The position numbers and the translations under genes are program-made. From NCBI GenBank assembly GCA_013407085.1, contig JACCGJ010008692.1, forward strand, positions 1 through 64,000: a DNA stretch of 64,000 bases, written 5' to 3'. The notes beneath the pieces were generated by a model that was not told the origin of the DNA, did no database searches, and worked only from the letters and a program-made list of their open reading frames with translations. This document shows, in pieces, positions 25,801 through 36,435 of the stretch; the first letter of the stretch is position 1; each line of letters starts with the position of its first letter. Source of the DNA: Atriophallophorus winterbourni (Eukaryota > Platyhelminthes > Trematoda > Plagiorchiida > Microphallidae).

Positions 25801-28553
25801 CTCTTGGCACACATTTCATTCATTGTGAAATTCTCCTGTTGCTCTGTCAGCGCAAGCGTCAGATTATCGAAGCCCGCCCAGACGAATACGTGGAGCCGGA
25901 AGAAGCTTGGTTGCAACAGTAGGTTTTCATTTTCTCGATATTTTATTATCCAATGATAGATTTTTTCGCAGTACTGTTTTTTAGCACTAGGCTATCTTCG
26001 AGCTTATCTTTGTGGCCCAACTTTATCTGGAAGCCGATGACCATCGGCGAAATGTACGGAGGCCTTATTTTTTATTCGAGTTTATTCAACAAACGTTTTT
26101 GTTTTACCTTCTCCCAATCCTGCTGAAACTCTTCATCATGGTATCAACAGGTTGGGCTGAGTTTGCCGAGCTTACTCAAACTTTCGAAAATGATGGTGAA
26201 ATTTTACCTGTCTAGCGGTGAGCCTTCAAGATGCGATATAATCCCATTATCAAAATCACGACGTAGCGGATGTGACTGGCCGTATAAAATACCACTGGCC
26301 TTGTCATATCTACAAACATTGTGTGCTGCGGTGTAGAAATCTATTGCCGCCACTCAAACAACGGCGAACCTTTCTTACCTACAGCATCTGTGGGTCATGC
26401 ACCACTGAATGAGATATCATATAAGGTTATACTTGAATGCCACTGTTGCATAGGGTTCGTACAAGGCTCACTGAACCTAATCTTATTGTCTCCACCTGAT
26501 GACGGCAAACAGCCAGAAACCGGTAGTGGAGTGTAATTTCGAGTGATGTGAGCAACACATCACTTTCAGATATTATATACTTCACTTTAGGCAATCATCC
26601 AGTATCACACTTTAGTTTAACAATACTATAGCGGAACCATTGTCTCCCTATATTATTCTTTATTCCACAATTTCTGACAACTGTTTTTATGCACACTTTA
26701 ACATTTCACCCTGAATGCACCACCAACAATTCGCATTGGATGCCCCACCGCCACGACCATGTGCTCATAAGCAAGTTCTTATCATCAACAATATGCATTC
26801 GATTCCATGCCCGTATTAGGCGTACATTGCTCGATCTTCATAGTCTGCAAAAACCAGACCAATAGTCTGGAACAGCCAACTCTTTAAACAACATTTTACA
26901 TCGACATTTGCTGGCTATCGAAAGTCAGTTTTCATGACACTGATTGGGTACGTCAACCAAGTTTCCTTGCTGTGTGGGTCCAGTTAGAAGCGAAGAGATC
27001 CCATTGAATGGATACTTCTTACTGGTAGACTTAGCGTTGAGTTTTCGAATCTCGTGGAGTAGTGCAACTACCTAGGAGGTTTGATGATCCCTGGGCACGT
27101 GAATGAGAAGTAAATCACGTCCAGTTGCCATGCTTACGTGCCTTTAGAATAGACGTGATTTACGGTGAAGATATCTTAATGCAAATGGAATAAGGAACAT
27201 TCGATATAAAGAAGGCAATATGATGTGCTTCGATCGAGTCCTTGATGATGCTTGACATTTTAGGTGATCGTCGTGCCGCGGGTGAGACGTTCTCATGAGG
27301 ATACTATTGCTATTCCGAACACGTGAGGAAAATTGCTGCTTCAAAACGGTTTCTGGAATGTCTATAAGAAAGAGAGCTCGCACGGAAAATGATTCTCATA
27401 CAACGTTTCATCAACACAGTCTTTTGAGGGAATTGCCGGAAATGTACTGTGTGAGCAGATAAACATAACGGCTAATATTCAATACAAGGTACAATGAGAA
27501 ATCAGTTTAGGCTTAACGCCGATAGATCCAATACGAAGTTGGTAGCTACGAACTGTAGAGAATTTGAAGGATGATTGTGTAACATTAATTTGTGTCAGCA
27601 AAAGCTTGCAAGTTCGAGTGGGACTTTTGTGGAGTGGTGGTTTTTTACCTTCGAAATTTGACCAGGATTGCTGACGCGTGATGGCAACACCACATACACA
27701 TCTGCGAGTTTGGGCAAGCGATAGTACTAGTCTTCAGACTGACTTCTTTGCTGGTTGGGACACACCTTAACGGTTTCTAAGCCGAATATTCTATGCGTCC
27801 ACGGGTATTTACAGCTAAAACCGGACTGGTGTGGTCAATCATTGACATGGAAGTGTGTCTCGAAAAGTCTTCATTCTTGGTTACCTACCGTTTTGTTAAC
27901 GTGCTTGCGCGATAAGGGTCCAAGAAATGAAGAGACTATATATCTCTACACCGTGGCAATGAACTGGCATCAACGGAAAGGGTGCATAATTTATATTCTA
28001 CATTTAAAATGTCTGTACCTGGATATACTAATAACTTTCGCTGTTCTCCTTGTCCTCTATTATACATGATATTGCGTTTTTGAATGTACCATATCTATGA
28101 GTTTGGAAAAGTATCCATCTAGGAAATTTGTGTAGATGCGCTCTTGAAGACGAAAGCCTGATTTAACTTGTTGCAATCTGTTCAAAATGTTCCTCTCTGG
28201 TCATTTGGACTTGACTCTCACTTCCAACTGCGATCCTTTTGAACGCCTTGTTTCTCCTCGATAAATCCTGTCAGATTCTCGAACGTGAATCAGATTTGAC
28301 TCTGACGCGTCAATCTTACACATAAAATCATTTTCCCTATCTCCTTCTAGTCACGTTTGTCCTTTGTCATTCCAGAGCGATAGAAGCAAGCCTCACTTCG
28401 GACGGTGGAGACATTTCGGTTACCGCGTCAGATGAAACCTACTTGAAAGTCCTCGAGGAGTCGCGTTTAGAGCAAGAACGGGAAGAACGCCGCCGTAAAA
28501 TGGAAGAAGAAGAGCTTGCGCGGGTCCTGGAACTGTCCACCAGGGAGAAATAA
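10801..28553 (+). CDS. ANKRD13: ANKRD13-family protein (ankyrin repeat, GPCR-chaperone-like domain, UIMs), 12 exons
   Basis: Exons: 10801-10893, 10930-11065, 11101-11271, 12569-12715, 15413-15623, 17255-17321, 19085-19321, 21525-21801, 23329-23589, 24957-25081, 25851-25918, 28376-28553. All introns are GT-AG with matching phases; the total is 1971 bases, 656 residues plus TAA, against about 590-630 in vertebrate ANKRD13A/B. Residues 1-105 hold ankyrin repeats (DPHGRTPLMLAV, CTRVLLRHGAD). Family hallmarks follow: IEMKWEFTSW, MDEVNHSE, GIWGWRHD, VTLRRTEHLTEENL, then FPLSLSDQVIPIIDLM and LPPGFPLKVEIPLYHVLNA. Ubiquitin-interacting motifs sit at about 545-561 (EEEQMVQMAVQRSL) and 590-605, with two weaker ones near the end. 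Family members bind ubiquitinated membrane cargo on endosomes. The first two introns are 36 and 35 bases; the others 0.77-2.7 kb. Paralogue (A/B/D) not assigned. Confidence 0.95.
13690..14330. other. GC-richer block in ANKRD13 intron 4, unassigned
   Basis: This part of intron 4 is visibly richer in G and C than its surroundings and contains open frames of 73 (minus) and 116 (plus, 13973-14323) codons. I recognise no protein family. It may be an old repeat or a relic; no splice sites tie it to the host gene. Confidence 0.3.
15072..15196 (+). repeat. tRNA-like head joined to a SINE-A-like body
   Basis: CTGCCTAGTGGGTAAGGCTC resembles a tRNA D-arm/pol III box A and GGTCAAAGACCC, about 30 bases on, resembles box B (8 of 11 positions by eye). 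Just downstream TGTCTAGTCATGGGTGACC, then TGGCAGTAGCCCAGCCCAC, resembles the SINE A body (TGTCTAGGCCTGGGCAACC etc.). It lies in ANKRD13 intron 4. A full cloverleaf does not form, so it is not a tRNA gene. Confidence 0.5.
15752..15850 (-). mobile_element. SINE family A, 3' half
   Basis: The reverse complement carries CTAAGCCTGGGCAACCTGAC, AGTATCTTAG, the block CTGTGCGGCACTTTGCCTGG and ATCAGGCTTGTGCTTTCATA. 5' truncated. In ANKRD13 intron 5. Confidence 0.8.
16510..16568 (-). repeat. SINE family A, short degraded fragment
   Basis: GGATCCCGGTGAGATGCTGT then CAGGTTGCCTAAGCATAGAC resembles the reverse complement of the SINE A core. Short and diverged. Confidence 0.4.
16815..17017 (+). mobile_element. 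SINE family A, near full length, diverged
   Basis: Shows the family order: GTAACACCGCAATAAATTGA (head), GCAGTCTCACTACCATTT, CCAGGCCTGATCAACCTGAC, GTATCTTACC, then CTTGATCCAGGCTTGTGTTT. More diverged than the copies at 45917 or 44311. In ANKRD13 intron 5. Confidence 0.7.
19780..20260. repeat. GC-rich island in ANKRD13 intron 7, probable transposon piece
   Basis: A sharply bounded GC-rich stretch in AT-rich intron sequence, with a minus-strand open frame of 141 codons (19749-20174) whose low-complexity composition gives no family match. Phrases such as GGGAGAAAACCCTGAGG and TGCACTTGGTTGTGCAAAGG remind me of 5' untranslated regions of fluke RTE-type LINEs; that is recollection, not a search result. 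It is not an exon of ANKRD13, whose frame is complete without it. Confidence 0.4.
20450..20562. repeat. Dispersed repeat E, copy 1
   Basis: CGTTTCGCTTCCGACACAGA then AGCTTCGTCAGACC, GAACAGAGATCAGGTTTAAA and TGCGTTCACC are matched in the same order at 58055-58145, with about one base in four changed. No coding or terminal structure recognised. Confidence 0.55.
21285..21390 (+). repeat. Inverted-repeat element family B, single arm
   Basis: GTGGTACTCACATCC, CACACCACAACCCGTTTGCC, GTCAGGTGGAGATAG and AAGTGAGCC follow the order of family B arms (see 35345-35592). In ANKRD13 intron 7. Confidence 0.6.
21914..22562. repeat. Fold-back element (22004-22304) within a partly duplicated unit
   Basis: ATTGTTTTGACATTGACC at 22004 is mirrored as GGTCAATGTCAAAACAAT ending at 22304, and the arms also share CCCCAATAATT and TTGTTGACAAATCCTCGTTG. 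The flank GTCGTAATCTCGATCGCGTG at about 21917 is repeated at 22307, and another left arm starts at 22393 and runs to about 22560. The repeat period is about 390 bases. This is a MITE-like or foldback transposon with partial tandem duplication, in ANKRD13 intron 8. No transposase frame present. Confidence 0.75.
23088..23195 (-). repeat. SINE family A, degraded 3' half
   Basis: The reverse complement keeps the order TGTCTAGGCTTGGTGAACCC, GAGAGTGCAATC, GGATCAATCTTGTGATTTCA. Heavily diverged; in ANKRD13 intron 8. Confidence 0.45.
26440..26565 (-). repeat. Inverted-repeat element family B, arm with terminal hairpin
   Basis: The reverse complement starts GTGATGTG-TTGCT-CACATCAC (26543-26563, 8-base stem with 5-base loop) and continues ACACTCCACTACCGGTTTCT, GGCTGTTTGCCGTCATCAGG, TGGAGACAATAAGATTAGG and TTCAGTGAGCCTTG. 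It lies in ANKRD13 intron 11. Confidence 0.65.
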
Positions 28554-29069
28554 TTTCGGATCTAGTGTCAGTACATTATCCTCCACACACACAACAACAA
28601 CCATCACATCAATATCTAGTCTAGTCTCACGTTAGTTCACTAGCCAGATCGCTTGTTTTGGCCAAAACTGACCAATGCTAACTGATACCAAAGTCTCCGG
28701 TGTTAATTTACTTTCATTTTCGAGGAAAGCCTCATTACAAAAGCTCCGATTACATGGCAATTGTAGCATTCAGTAAACATCTTCAATGTGATTATTCACA
28801 AAGATAGACAATCCACAGTTATTTGTTTCTGAACTCCCTACTGTTCACCGGAAATACAATTTTGTGTAATCCGTGTTCCTGTCGTTTGCGATTTCTTGAT
28901 GAATCTGTCGCGGTTTCACGTGCTTTTCGTTTGTGTTTTTTGATATGCTTTGTTGAGCAATATCGAACTGTTGACACTGAACTGTATTTGTTAAATCGCA
29001 CAGGTTACAACCCTAAACAGGTAAGAATATCTTCATTTACATACATTTCCATCACACCCCATGACTGGT

Positions 29070-29147
29070 TTCATGCTGTTTGCACTCATCAGGTAGGGGC
29101 AGTAGGACCAGGATTCGCATACCTTGAAACAGCGGAGAAATATTAAC
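29070..29147 (+). repeat. Dispersed repeat D, copy 1
   Basis: GTTTGCACTCATCAGGTAGG, GGCAGTAGGACC, GCATACCTTGAAACAGCGGA and GAAAT are matched in order at 36290-36352. Confidence 0.5.
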
Positions 29148-31017
29148 GTAGCCACCAACTTACAAATCCCCCTTATGATGTTAATCATTACATGTCAGCC
29201 ACTGTAAGCTTATTATTCACTAGAACGCACAGGGTGTCGGTGACTTTGTGAGACCATTGGCGCCCATCAGAAAAATCTCTGTGGTTTATAATCCACTGGT
29301 GTTGTATATTTGACGAAACATGCCTGGCATAACCACCATAACCAGGTGCAAAGTAAGTAGCTACAATGTTAGGATAAATAACTGTGACAATGGGTGAAAT
29401 CACAACGTTTAACGCCTCATGCTAATCAAATATGAGATCAGTACTGCACCTTGATAGCTATCCAACGTATAATAAAGGTGATGCAAAGGTCGGTGACTCC
29501 GCCCAAAGCCAAACGACTGAGTTGGATATCTGCAGGCTGTCATCGTGAACTTACGGTTTATCGATTCTTGTGATTTCCTGTCGGATATCCACTGACACAA
29601 TTCCAATATGTCTGGAACAAAGTTTCTTCGTGTAGGTCTTTTAGCGTTCTTCACGCGTGCAATTGGAGACAGAATTATTGTTTTCCGCATTAACCTACTT
29701 CCTGCATCGACATGAATCTGGCAATAAGGATGGAATTTATGTTCCAGGATTAATATTTAACAATAAAGAATTTAAATTTGAGCGTACTTCATGTTCAACA
29801 ATTCACTATCGTTACAATGTTAATATTTTCTCTAATATTAAATGGGTTGAGTATAGTTGCACAATTTCGATGTGCATAGCCATTTTTGGCTAGTATTTGG
29901 TCCATCGAGTGACCCACCAAAATTTATATTCCGTTATTTAAATTAGCGCACACCATTTCACGGCAGCAATTGAAAGTATCAACTTATATGTCGGTGCTTT
30001 GGATGGAATACTAGATGTCCTGATGATCTTACCACCTGCATTTCGATCAGTTTAGCCTTTCGTTGGGCGCTAGGGAAGCGGCTAAATTATTTGTATTGGG
30101 CGGAGTGTATTCGAAATCGCATTGGGTTGGGCTGACGTTCCCATTGAAATGTGTGATGGGAAGTTTGGTTCATGCCACAGCGGCAGTTCTGCTTACCGAA
30201 AATGGCACGCTTGGCCCAACGTCGTGATTCTCACCCATTTAAAGTTTGAGAATGTCGGTGGCGTAATAAGATTTCTGGAAAAATATCAGCTTGTTCATTG
30301 ACTGTCCGGTGACATGGTCACCATTGCTATCTCAGCATACACAACAAAATTTAAACAGTGAAAAACGTTACACCATCTTTAAAAAGCTGTTGTTTTTGAG
30401 TTTTAATTTGGGGTTGGATCATGCTGCGCGATTTTGTATTGTTGGCATGTTTTCTCTCATCGTGAACATGTTCATCAGCAGTGTCCCACAAAGCGTTTGA
30501 ATGCGTTCGAGCATTACGCTGAAACGCACGTTACAAGGTGTGTATCTGTTATGCTATTTAATGAATTCTGCTCCTGTAGGTGTCCTCAAAGTTTATGCAT
30601 GTGAATATGTCCTGTAACGAAACAAATAGAGATCACTCCATGCCTTCCAAGTGTCATGAGTCTGCCGAGTACAGATAGTAGTATACTTTGGTATTTTATT
30701 GATTGAGATTCGCTTTCTGTCATAATCTCGCCTGTATGATCCCTTAACAATCGCAGAGATGACTGTTCTATACATTTCAATATTTTATGCGCTGCTCACT
30801 TAATTTCGTGACTGCCCTTTAAGGTCGCGCGTGTATATTTTAAGTGCGAAACGATTATGCATAAACCTTTGTTAATTGATTTAAACTAAGGTAATGGTAG
30901 GGTGTGTGCGGTTAGAATAGCCGCAAATATTGGTACAATCTCGTAAGCCCACTAGATGTAGTGAAGATTAGGACAGTTTGCATGCATGCAAAAAGTCGTG
31001 ATGTAAGAATTTTGACC

Positions 31018-31080
31018 CGGTGTCTAGGCCTGGGTAACCAGGCAGTATCGTAGCCCACGTGCAGTCTTTGACTGGCATCG
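31018..31080 (+). repeat. SINE family A, core fragment
   Basis: GTCTAGGCCTGGGTAACCAG, GCAGTATCGTAGCCCACGTG, CAGTCTTTGACTG: a close match to the SINE core, truncated on both sides. Confidence 0.7.
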
Positions 31081-33789
31081 ATCGAATGGAAATTTAACAT
31101 TGATCCAATTCAATCATCTTGCTGTTCGTGTTCGCTGAAGATTGCCGCTGTTATTGAAATACCAGCTCAAACTGTAATCATGTTTCTATGCAATGATGCT
31201 TTGCGTTAAAATCTATGATGCAAAGCCCTCAAATGTGAAACTAATTATTGTTGAAATAAGCTATGAGCCTTTAGTCCTCTTGAACATCTCGCTTTTATTT
31301 TCCTTGTTAAGCATTGCAAAGCAATGGTGAAATGCAATAGCTGAGGTTATGCAGGACAAGAGTCAGTGTTTGGGATCACACAATCAACCCCCCTCTTAGA
31401 AAAGCATTTATATTTTCCTCGATGACTTGTTGATGTTACGAATATATCCCATCCACTGTTATAATCACGTTTTATGAATAATATCCTGTTGATAATGTAT
31501 AATACTCAATATGCAATAATTTAATAAAACTTAGTCCAAATCGTGAATATCAATTATTTTCGAATACCCGCATTTCCCCTTTTCGTAAGGCTCAACTGAA
31601 TCTCTACATCAGCGGTTTTAAATGCATTTAAAACGTGAACAATTCCGGGACTATAAACTCACCATGATGAAACATCAACAGAGCTCACGACTAGTTCAGG
31701 AAATGTGATTGCCAAGTAAGATCGAACGCATTGAAGTTGCAGACAATGCTGTGAGTGTACACCAAGTCATCGAAATTAATCGGCCTACAAGTACCCACGG
31801 CAATTTATTGAGCGAGACTAACGTTGATTTTGGGTAGTGTTATTATCATCGTGTATCGAAACCTTTCGTACTTGACCAAACATTTCCAAAAACTATGACT
31901 ATCACCCGATTGAGCTTTCTTGGTGTGGTATAAGGCAGTAATAGCCATGCCCAGTTAGCTTAGCTACTCATACTCAAGAAGAAATAAAATCATGTATGGA
32001 ACAAATGAAAAGCATTAAAGCCATAACATCAAACCACCAGTTGTGTGGAATAAATTGTTAATATTCTTCGAGGTGATTTTCTACGTGAGGTGAAGATGTA
32101 AAACTATTCGTCTGAGACGGGCAGCGTCACGTCATGCGGATTTAATACCGAGGGATTAGTCGGATTGATAAAACAGATGTCGAGAATTTGTACATGTCGT
32201 ATTTCTAAACGATTTTCATTGATCAGTTATGCGTTTAAACCTGCTTGTGATTAGAACACTTGAATCTTGGATTTAAGCTCTGTCAGCATCCATGAAAGCG
32301 CTGCGTCATAATCGTGTTCAGCGTTTGCTTTTATTTTCAGCTAAATATAGTTCATGTGTGTGAATTCTCGACGACAGGTAGTCCCAAAGCAAACTTCTAC
32401 ACTAAGTAGAAGTTTCGTAAGTTTATCGTAAAATATAATTTTTTGAAGGGTTGTTCTTTTAATCTCGTCTTGTCGGATTGTCCAAAAGCGAAATATGTGT
32501 TACAGAAGGTAAAATGTTGCCCTTATTATCTTTCAACTTCGAGGTCAACTAGGGTTTGCCTATTTGTAAAGTTATTTTGTGCAACATAGAAATGACTGCT
32601 CAGTTAAAAGCGAAAAATATTTTCGCAATAATATAGGAAAATTCCAAACTGATGTCGCATGCGAAACAAAAGTTAGCGCATGCTATCAATCCATTAAATT
32701 TGTTTGCAGATGGGGAGGGTACGTCCGCGTGTTACTTTATTACAATCATTTTGAAACAAATGAACAAGCAAGTCCTTCTGAGGTCGAAATAAATTCCTTC
32801 TCTATGCACATTTGGCGCCAGAACGAATAGTTGGTAAACCACATCGATTTTTCGAGCTTAAAAGCAGTCAATGCAATGCGTGTTAATCATTTTATATTTC
32901 ATCAGTGTAGTTCTCTTTCATTCTGTTTGACAATCGCTCATATTTGAGTGATTCTCTCTGACAACTGCTCAGTTAAGATTCGATTTGACGAGCTTGACTG
33001 TACGCACACTTATTGTCTGATTACGATGTCTAACGACATTGGTGTCTTCTTGCCCATCTGTGTGAAATGATTCAGGCTCAGTCAAGGAGTATCAGGACAT
33101 ACAACCTTTCATTTGCCGGAATATTAAGGAGGCACATGATCAAACGTTACCTTTAAATTTTTAACCAAACAGACGATACCGTTGGATCCAAAGCCTAATT
33201 GTTGACAGGTATAGCAACTCAAGTCGTTCATGAGAATCGTCCGAATGTTTCTTATAATATGCATTAGAATAGAATAAACTTAGAATTATTAAAAATAATC
33301 GTCGTGAGGTGTTTGCAAACCTTGCATTGTTGGTTGGTGATGTTTTATTACAAAAATGGGACGACATCATTAGTATGGCTACTTGCGGAACGAGAAAGCC
33401 TTAAAGTTCACTCGTTCACTTGCTGCAAATGTTTAATTTTGAGTTTAAGTTTGGAGTAGGTGAGCAACACAAGGCCGAAGCTTTCCATCAAATTTCTACC
33501 ACAAGGTTTATTTTCGTTTAGATATAAGCTAAGTTATCGGACCCCATGCGATATATCCATCGAAATTATCTACGACCGACGCACGTACGAGGAGACATAA
33601 AACGAGACATCTATTAATCCGGCAATCCCACACAGGGTGTAACTCGCAAAATAGTGAACTACCATCATATTATATTGACGTAAACTTGGCCATGTTCAAA
33701 ATAGGTAATCCTATATTTATTCTGGTTATCGATGCTGAAATCTTATATCTATTAAAGACACGAGCGGTGTCACACAAGTTTCAGTACCC

Positions 33790-34350
33790 GTTCAATACTG
33801 CTATGAATATTTATAAATGATCTACCGAAACTGGTACGATGCAAACTTTTTCCTTTCGCCGACGATGTAAAAATTTGGATGAAGGTCAACTCTGATGAGG
33901 ATTGCCTAGTTTTACAGGCATATTTAAATAAGCTGCACCAGTGGTTAATTCAAAACAAACTGCACTTAACTTCCGCAAGTGCAAAATGTTGCAAGTTGGG
34001 AAATCCCTCCCTTTCCCACATACTTGCCAGGCACACGTTTGAGTGGAGTATATTGCAGAAGTATCTCGGTACATGGGTGTGCGAAATTTGAAAAAACAGT
34101 CTGCACTGCGAGGCCGTCTATAACCATACATGCAGCGTACACGGCCTACTCAGACGAATTTTACCACAGCACTCATTGTCGAATATACTTAACACCTACA
34201 TACGTCCAGTTGTGTACACCATGGAGTAAAAAAGACATCTCGCTCCTCGAAAGGATTTATCATTAGGCAACCAAACATACATTTTCCGGTCGAGATGTCC
34301 TTACTCCATATCAAAATTGGGATTACCTTTGCTCGTCCTTAGAAGCACAT
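33790..34350 (+). pseudogene. CR1-like non-LTR RT relic
   Basis: The frame INDLPKLVRCKLFPFADDVK has the FADD catalytic box, then DEDCLVLQAYLNKLHQWL and a K-C-K-like segment. After deletions and frameshifts: LTPTYVQLCTPWSKKDISL, LLERIYH, ATKHTFSGRDVLTPYQ. The second block corresponds to the motif after the RT that usually reads RPxLEYC-xAWSP-KKDI-LERVQRRATK. Family context (CR1/Jockey) is established from motif order; the copy is dead. Confidence 0.8.
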
Positions 34351-34989
34351 GGACTCAAACATTAAAGTAATAATTTATTTAACTTTCATAAATATATCCA
34401 ATGTTATTGTACAGCTATTTTCTTTTTTACCACAAATCTTGAATCTGATAATCTTCGTTGATGGGAGCAGATATAAAATGCTAGACATTAGTGAGTTTAA
34501 ATATAAACTGCCAAAAAATATTTCGCAAGTCACGATACGTTACATTTACACTACCATTTCTCACCTTTTACATATGATTTACTGGTTGCCAAAAAACTCT
34601 GCTAATCGATTAAATTGGCCAGCCACACCTCAACATGCACGATCGATAAGCGAGTGTCTTAGGATGATATTTTCCTGCCTTTGTTCTGACAACTAGCCGA
34701 CCTTTATCTGCAATATACAATCAATAGCGGCTTGTCTCAACTAAAAATGTAGTTTCATCTTATGTGTACTGGACTTTATAATAAATACATTATAGTTTGA
34801 TACCGACAAACGCTTCTCAATTATTGGACCACCCCATAGTAAAACATGATTATATAGTCAGATGTTAATCGATTACTATAACATGTAAACGAAATACCCG
34901 AAAACGTGAAATCACATCCGTGGGCAAATCAATTTATTACCTCATTCAATTACGCTCGAAAAATGCACGCAAATCGTCGCATCAAACAC

Positions 34990-35037
34990 CAAAATTCATT
35001 CAACTCAATTTCGGGCGATGTGAGCAACACATCACTT
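34990..35037 (-). repeat. Inverted-repeat family B terminal fragment with hairpin
   Basis: GCGATGTG-AGCAA-CACATCAC (35015-35035) with preceding CAATTTCGG matches the terminus of the family B copy ending at 26563. Confidence 0.6.
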
Positions 35038-35344
35038 CGGTCATTCAACTCTCCATTTAAGTAACACCAACTTTGATTATCCTGCGGCTGGTTACACATG
35101 CAATATTCTGCTTTGATGAGAGGCAATTGGCTTTAAAAATACCCAAGTTTGTGTGCCAATAATAACTGTAAAAGCCACAGACATTGCATTTATTGTTTCC
35201 CATTTTAATTTTGCTGATTTTTTGAGAAGAGCCCTATTCAATATACCCCAAATCTGATTGCTTTGGCATTGGGCTGGAAGCATATAATCGTGAACTTACG
35301 TCACGTTTCGAATGCTACAAAATACAAACAAAAATGGGATATTG

Positions 35345-35592
35345 CACAGTGTACAGTGGTGCTCACAACCCCAGCACATACACACTACGTTTTTTGTTAT
35401 CAGGGGATTACAGTAAGATTAGGTTCAGTGAGGCCTTGAAACAGAGGTTGTGGTAAACAAAGTTAACAGGGGCATACAAGTATGCAACTCTTTCAAGGCT
35501 CACCGAAACTATGCATATTGTCTTCACTTGATGACGGCAACCAGAAACCGGTTGTGGAGTGTACGTGCTGGAAATGTGAGCACCACAATGCA
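35345..35592. repeat. Family B element with both arms (fold-back, about 250 bases)
   Basis: The left arm (35345-35437: AGTGGTGCTCACAACCCCAG, ACATACACACTACG, TAAGATTAGGTTCAGTGAGG, CCTTGAAA) is the inverted counterpart of the right arm (35495-35592: TTTCAAGGCTCACCGAAACT, GATGACGGCAACCAGAAACC, GGTTGTGGAGTGTACGTGCT, GTGAGCACCACAATGC). The arms are about 95 bases, separated by about 55. Other copies in the window show only one arm. This is a MITE-like structure without coding capacity. Confidence 0.7.
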
Positions 35593-36274
35593 TTAGTAAT
35601 TTTGAAGGATTGACTAAGAATCACTCTTGGATATTGCACAGTTTAGTCAAGCACAAGCTCAATCATACAGATACCGTTTTGACAGAGTATTCCACATGTT
35701 GGTGCGGCATAAATGTTCATAGGTTTTTCTTTTCTGATCACGAGAAGTGACTCTTCAGGATTGCCATCATTGATATTCTATAAAAAATCACCTAAATAGG
35801 TGACCGCTAAGTTTGTATTGAGTGGGATCCAACCGACTATGTAGGTCTGCTCTAATCCAACGGAAGGCGCTAATGGGTCTACTATGGCATTGAAAGCCAT
35901 CGAAGAATATCTATTGAGGTGGGTTGCGCAAACCGCATTAATCTTGTTTCCAAACCGACTCAACTATCGTCGGGTATACGGCCAATATTCATACATTAAA
36001 GTTTCCGGGCTCGCCAAGTAGGATCGATATGATAGTGTAGAAATCATCTTCCATTTGGTTAGTAGCACATGGAATTTAACCTCAACTTATTTCATGCATG
36101 CATTTAAGCATGTAACGCAATTGGAAGTGGAAAGAAAACTACTTTTAAATGACCGGTGATAAAATATCAAGTTCTTTTCGCAGACGTTTGCACAAGTGTG
36201 TTCAGTACGAATGTCTATAGCTTGATTACATTTAAAAATTAAGAGATTTGCAGCCGTTTCGTGAGGCTCACAGA

Positions 36275-36435
36275 CCACGTACCAGTTCCTTATCGTTTGC
36301 ACTCATCCGATAGGGACAGTATCCGCGTGCATTGAAAGGGTGGAGAAATGGGAGACCAAATTTTGAAGTTCCCCTACTGTTTCAAAGCCCTCGAACAGTA
36401 GGTGTACTGTTCACATCGGATGAGTGCAAATAGCC
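36275..36435. repeat. Repeat D copy 2 with nested inverted repeats
   Basis: TTTGCACTCATCCGAT at 36296-36311 is perfectly inverted as ATCGGATGAGTGCAAA at 36415-36430. Inside, CCTACTGTT and AACAGTAGG form a second stem around a loop of about a dozen bases (36373-36402). The left portion matches repeat D at 29070. Confidence 0.7.

Larger units (their letters stand above)
28554..33780. other. Intergenic, no recognised gene
   Basis: Region downstream of ANKRD13. Frames of 60-107 codons have no recognised family, and no splice-linked coding chain was found. It holds a repeat D copy (29070-29147) and a SINE A scrap (31018-31080). No clear AATAAA was found close to the ANKRD13 stop. Confidence 0.5.

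Noticed and set aside
32579..32830. Plus-strand 83-codon frame as a gene
   Set aside because: No domain or neighbouring exon; length is within chance for this composition.
34349..34696. Plus-strand 115-codon hydrophobic frame as a membrane protein gene
   Set aside because: AT-rich composition gives Ile/Leu-rich translations by chance; no family, start context or splice evidence.
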